Part shown: positions 43,275 to 45,265 of the stretch, piece after piece
How positions within the stretch are numbered: position 1 is the first letter of the stretch
Layout: every line of letters starts with the position of its first letter
NCBI RefSeq assembly: GCF_000160555.1
Contig: NZ_GG749282.1
Location: forward strand, 95,015-140,279
Reading direction: 5' to 3'
DNA length: 45,265 nucleotides
Source of the DNA: Centipeda noxia ATCC 43541
GTDB lineage: Bacteria; Bacillota; Negativicutes; Selenomonadales; Selenomonadaceae
Notes under the pieces: model-generated
Databases searched by the model: none
What the model was told of the DNA's origin: nothing
Seen by the model: the letters and a program-made list of their open reading frames with translations, nothing else
Program-made: the position numbers and the translations under genes

Positions 43275-45265
43275 TTATTCCGCCGTCTCGCCGGCTTCTG
43301 CTTCTGCCGCAGCGGCCGCGGCAGCCTGCGCTTCGCGCTTTTGCTCCGCCGCCTTATTCGCCTCGGCAATAGAGGTCTCGATCTCCTCCATCGTATAGGC
43401 CTCGATGATGTCCCCTTCCGCAAAATCACGGAAGTCGACGATGGAGATGCCGCACTCATAGCCTGCGGCAACTTCCTTCACCTCGTCCTTAAAGCGGCGC
43501 AGGGAGTCGATCTCCCCGTCGAAAAGTTCGACGTTGTCGCGCAGAATACGGATCTTCGAGTTGCTGTGAATCTTGCCCTCGAGAACATAGGAACCCGCGA
43601 CAAGAGCCTTGGAGAAACGCATAACCTGGCGGATCTCAACGCGCCCCTGAGTGACTTCCTTATATTTGGGCCGCAGCATGCCGCTCATCGCATCCTTCAC
43701 ATCGTTCAGTGCATCATAAATGACGCGATAGGTACGGATGTCCACGTCCTCCGTATCGGCAAGACGGCGCGCGTTCGCGTCCGGACGGACGTTGAACGCG
43801 ATGACGATCGCCTTGGACGCGGTTGCGAGCATGATATCCGACTCACTGACGGCACCGACGCCCGAATGCACGATGTTCACGCGTACCTCGTCGTTCTTGT
43901 TGAGCCCGAGGAGCGCGGAGTTAAGAGCCTCGACGGAACCCTGCACGTCAGCCTTGACGACGATGTTGAGGTCTTTGATGTCGCCCTGCTGGATCTGCTG
44001 GAAAAGAGCATCAAGCGTGACGCTCTTCGACTTGATGAGATCACGGCGCTGATTGCCGAGGCGGGCCTCAGCAATGGAGCGTGCCTGCTTCTCGTCGACA
44101 GCGGCGAGAATGTCGCCCGCCGCCGGTACATCGTTCAGGCCGAGAATCTCAACCGGCATCGACGGGCCAGCCTTCTTGACATTGTCCCCGCGGTCGTTGA
44201 TCATCGCGCGCACATGGCCGTATGCCGTGCCGACGACAATGGAGTCGCCGATACGCAGCGTACCGCTCTGAACGAGCACGGTTGCAACGGAGCCGCGCCC
44301 CTTGTCGAGTTTCGCCTCGATGATGACGCCGCGCGCTTCGCGGTTTGGATTTGCTTTGAGTTCCTCGACCTCGGCGACGAGCAGGATGTTCTCGAGCAGG
44401 TCATCAATGCCGGTGCGCTGCTTTGCGGAAACGGGCACCATGATGGTGTCGCCGCCGTATTCCTCAGCGACCAGCCCGTACTCCATAAGTTCCTGCTTGA
44501 CGCGTTCGGGGTTGGCTCCGGGCTTATCGATCTTATTGATCGCAATGATGATGGGTACCCGGGCCGATTTCGCATGGTCGATCGCCTCAATGGTCTGCGG
44601 CATAACGCCGTCGTCCGCTGCAACAACGAGAATCGCAACGTCTGTGATCTGCGCGCCGCGTGCGCGCATCGCTGTGAACGCCTCATGACCCGGCGTATCG
44701 AGGAAGACGATCTTCTTGCCTTGGCAGATGACCTGATATGCGCCGATGTGCTGGGTGATTCCGCCCGCCTCATGCGTACTGACGGAGGTGTTGCGGATGG
44801 CATCGAGCAGCGAGGTCTTGCCGTGGTCGACGTGACCCATGACAGTGACGACCGGCGGACGATCTTTGAGCGACTTCGGATCGTCCTCGACCTCCGGGAT
44901 CAACGTCGGATCAACATCCGGCGGCAGTTCCTCCGTTGTCACGCCGAACTCTCCGGCGACGAGGGCCGCCGTATCGTAATCGATCTCCTGGTTGATGCTC
45001 GCCATAACGCCCATGAGCATGAGCTTCTTGATGATATCTGATGCCGTGTAGCTCATCTTGGACGCAAGATCCTTGACGGCGATTGACTCGGGCAGTTTGA
45101 TATGCTTCGGGCGTGCAATCTCCGCCTTCTGTACCGGTGCCGACGCTGCTGTGCGGCCCTTGCGTCCTTTGCGTGCGCCGCCGCGTCCGCGCTCCGTCTG
45201 ACGCAGATCCGTACGCTCCTCGCGGTCGCGGCGCGCACCGCCGCGGCTGCTGCGGCTGCGGTCGG
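43275..45265 (-). CDS. infB: Translation initiation factor IF-2, 5' end outside window
   Basis: The frame runs from the TAA at 43275 to the right edge with no stop, so the N-terminus lies outside; an internal ATG at 45056 is not the true start. Codons upstream of it encode an Arg/Gly-rich linker and the IF2_N segment [15 protein letters not shown]. The G domain has [26 protein letters not shown] and SAKQRTGID. The remaining domains II-IV follow ([38 protein letters not shown]-type C2 region). It places initiator tRNA on the 30S subunit. Confidence 0.97.
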   Translation of the reverse strand, partial: DRSRSSRGGARRDREERTDLRQTERGRGGARKGRKGRTAASAPVQKAEIARPKHIKLPESIAVKDLASKMSYTASDIIKKLMLMGVMASINQEIDYDTAALVAGEFGVTTEELPPDVDPTLIPEVEDDPKSLKDRPPVVTVMGHVDHGKTSLLDAIRNTSVSTHEAGGITQHIGAYQVICQGKKIVFLDTPGHEAFTAMRARGAQITDVAILVVAADDGVMPQTIEAIDHAKSARVPIIIAINKIDKPGANPERVKQELMEYGLVAEEYGGDTIMVPVSAKQRTGIDDLLENILLVAEVEELKANPNREARGVIIEAKLDKGRGSVATVLVQSGTLRIGDSIVVGTAYGHVRAMINDRGDNVKKAGPSMPVEILGLNDVPAAGDILAAVDEKQARSIAEARLGNQRRDLIKSKSVTLDALFQQIQQGDIKDLNIVVKADVQGSVEALNSALLGLNKNDEVRVNIVHSGVGAVSESDIMLATASKAIVIAFNVRPDANARRLADTEDVDIRTYRVIYDALNDVKDAMSGMLRPKYKEVTQGRVEIRQVMRFSKALVAGSYVLEGKIHSNSKIRILRDNVELFDGEIDSLRRFKDEVKEVAAGYECGISIVDFRDFAEGDIIEAYTMEEIETSIAEANKAAEQKREAQAAAAAAAEAEAGETAE

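Noticed and set aside
1-45265. tRNA or rRNA genes, CRISPR arrays, insertion sequences, transposases or phage attachment sites
   Set aside because: I looked for these on both strands and saw none. The only non-coding elements I could support are riboswitches, promoters, terminators and short palindromes.

Overview
The window comes from a diderm, outer-membrane-bearing Firmicute, most likely a Selenomonas-like member of the Negativicutes. The DNA is GC-rich. It carries TonB-dependent outer-membrane receptors, a TonB protein and a large exported surface protein, yet its housekeeping gene order (infB-rbfA-nrnA-truB) and lipoproteins look Firmicute-like. Every gene I can support lies on the minus strand, so the window reads from right to left.

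Right end (about 45265-36905): the 3' part of infB, then rbfA, nrnA and truB closed by a strong terminator. Next come a cytoplasmic M16C metallopeptidase with its own promoter, and dapA with its own promoter. From 36966 to 30533 a second operon runs: amino-acid-binding lipoprotein, homocysteine methyltransferase, folE, folP, folB, a folK-folA (HPPK-DHFR) fusion, ung and a lipoprotein MsrAB.

Centre (about 30480-7089): a roughly 22 kb tetrapyrrole/corrinoid cluster. It starts with a sigma-A-type promoter, a cobalamin riboswitch and an intrinsic terminator. The order is: TonB-dependent receptor, BtuF-like lipoprotein, SPASM radical SAM enzyme, ChlI-like and ChlD-like AAA+ proteins, CbiZ adenosylcobinamide amidohydrolase, CobN-like chelatase, a second BtuF-like lipoprotein, and a nitrogenase-like reductase made of one NifH-like and two NifD/K-like subunits. 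After an internal promoter come a third BtuF-like lipoprotein, a BtuD-like ATPase, a BtuC-like permease, TonB, a second receptor and a TIM-barrel protein. Most junctions overlap or nearly touch. I read it as a machine that captures a cobamide or other metallo-tetrapyrrole, carries it across both membranes, and remodels it in the cytoplasm by metal insertion or removal, side-chain cleavage and low-potential ring reduction. The combination of a nitrogenase-like HDK set with CobN/ChlI/ChlD, CbiZ and a radical SAM enzyme under a B12 riboswitch does not match any pathway I know, and it is the main discovery candidate here.

Left end (7049-1): a second cobalamin riboswitch with terminator controls a third TonB-dependent receptor. 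Just after that receptor lies a third, more divergent cobalamin-riboswitch-like element, pointing at a very large secreted repeat protein. That gene runs off the left edge of the window without a stop codon.
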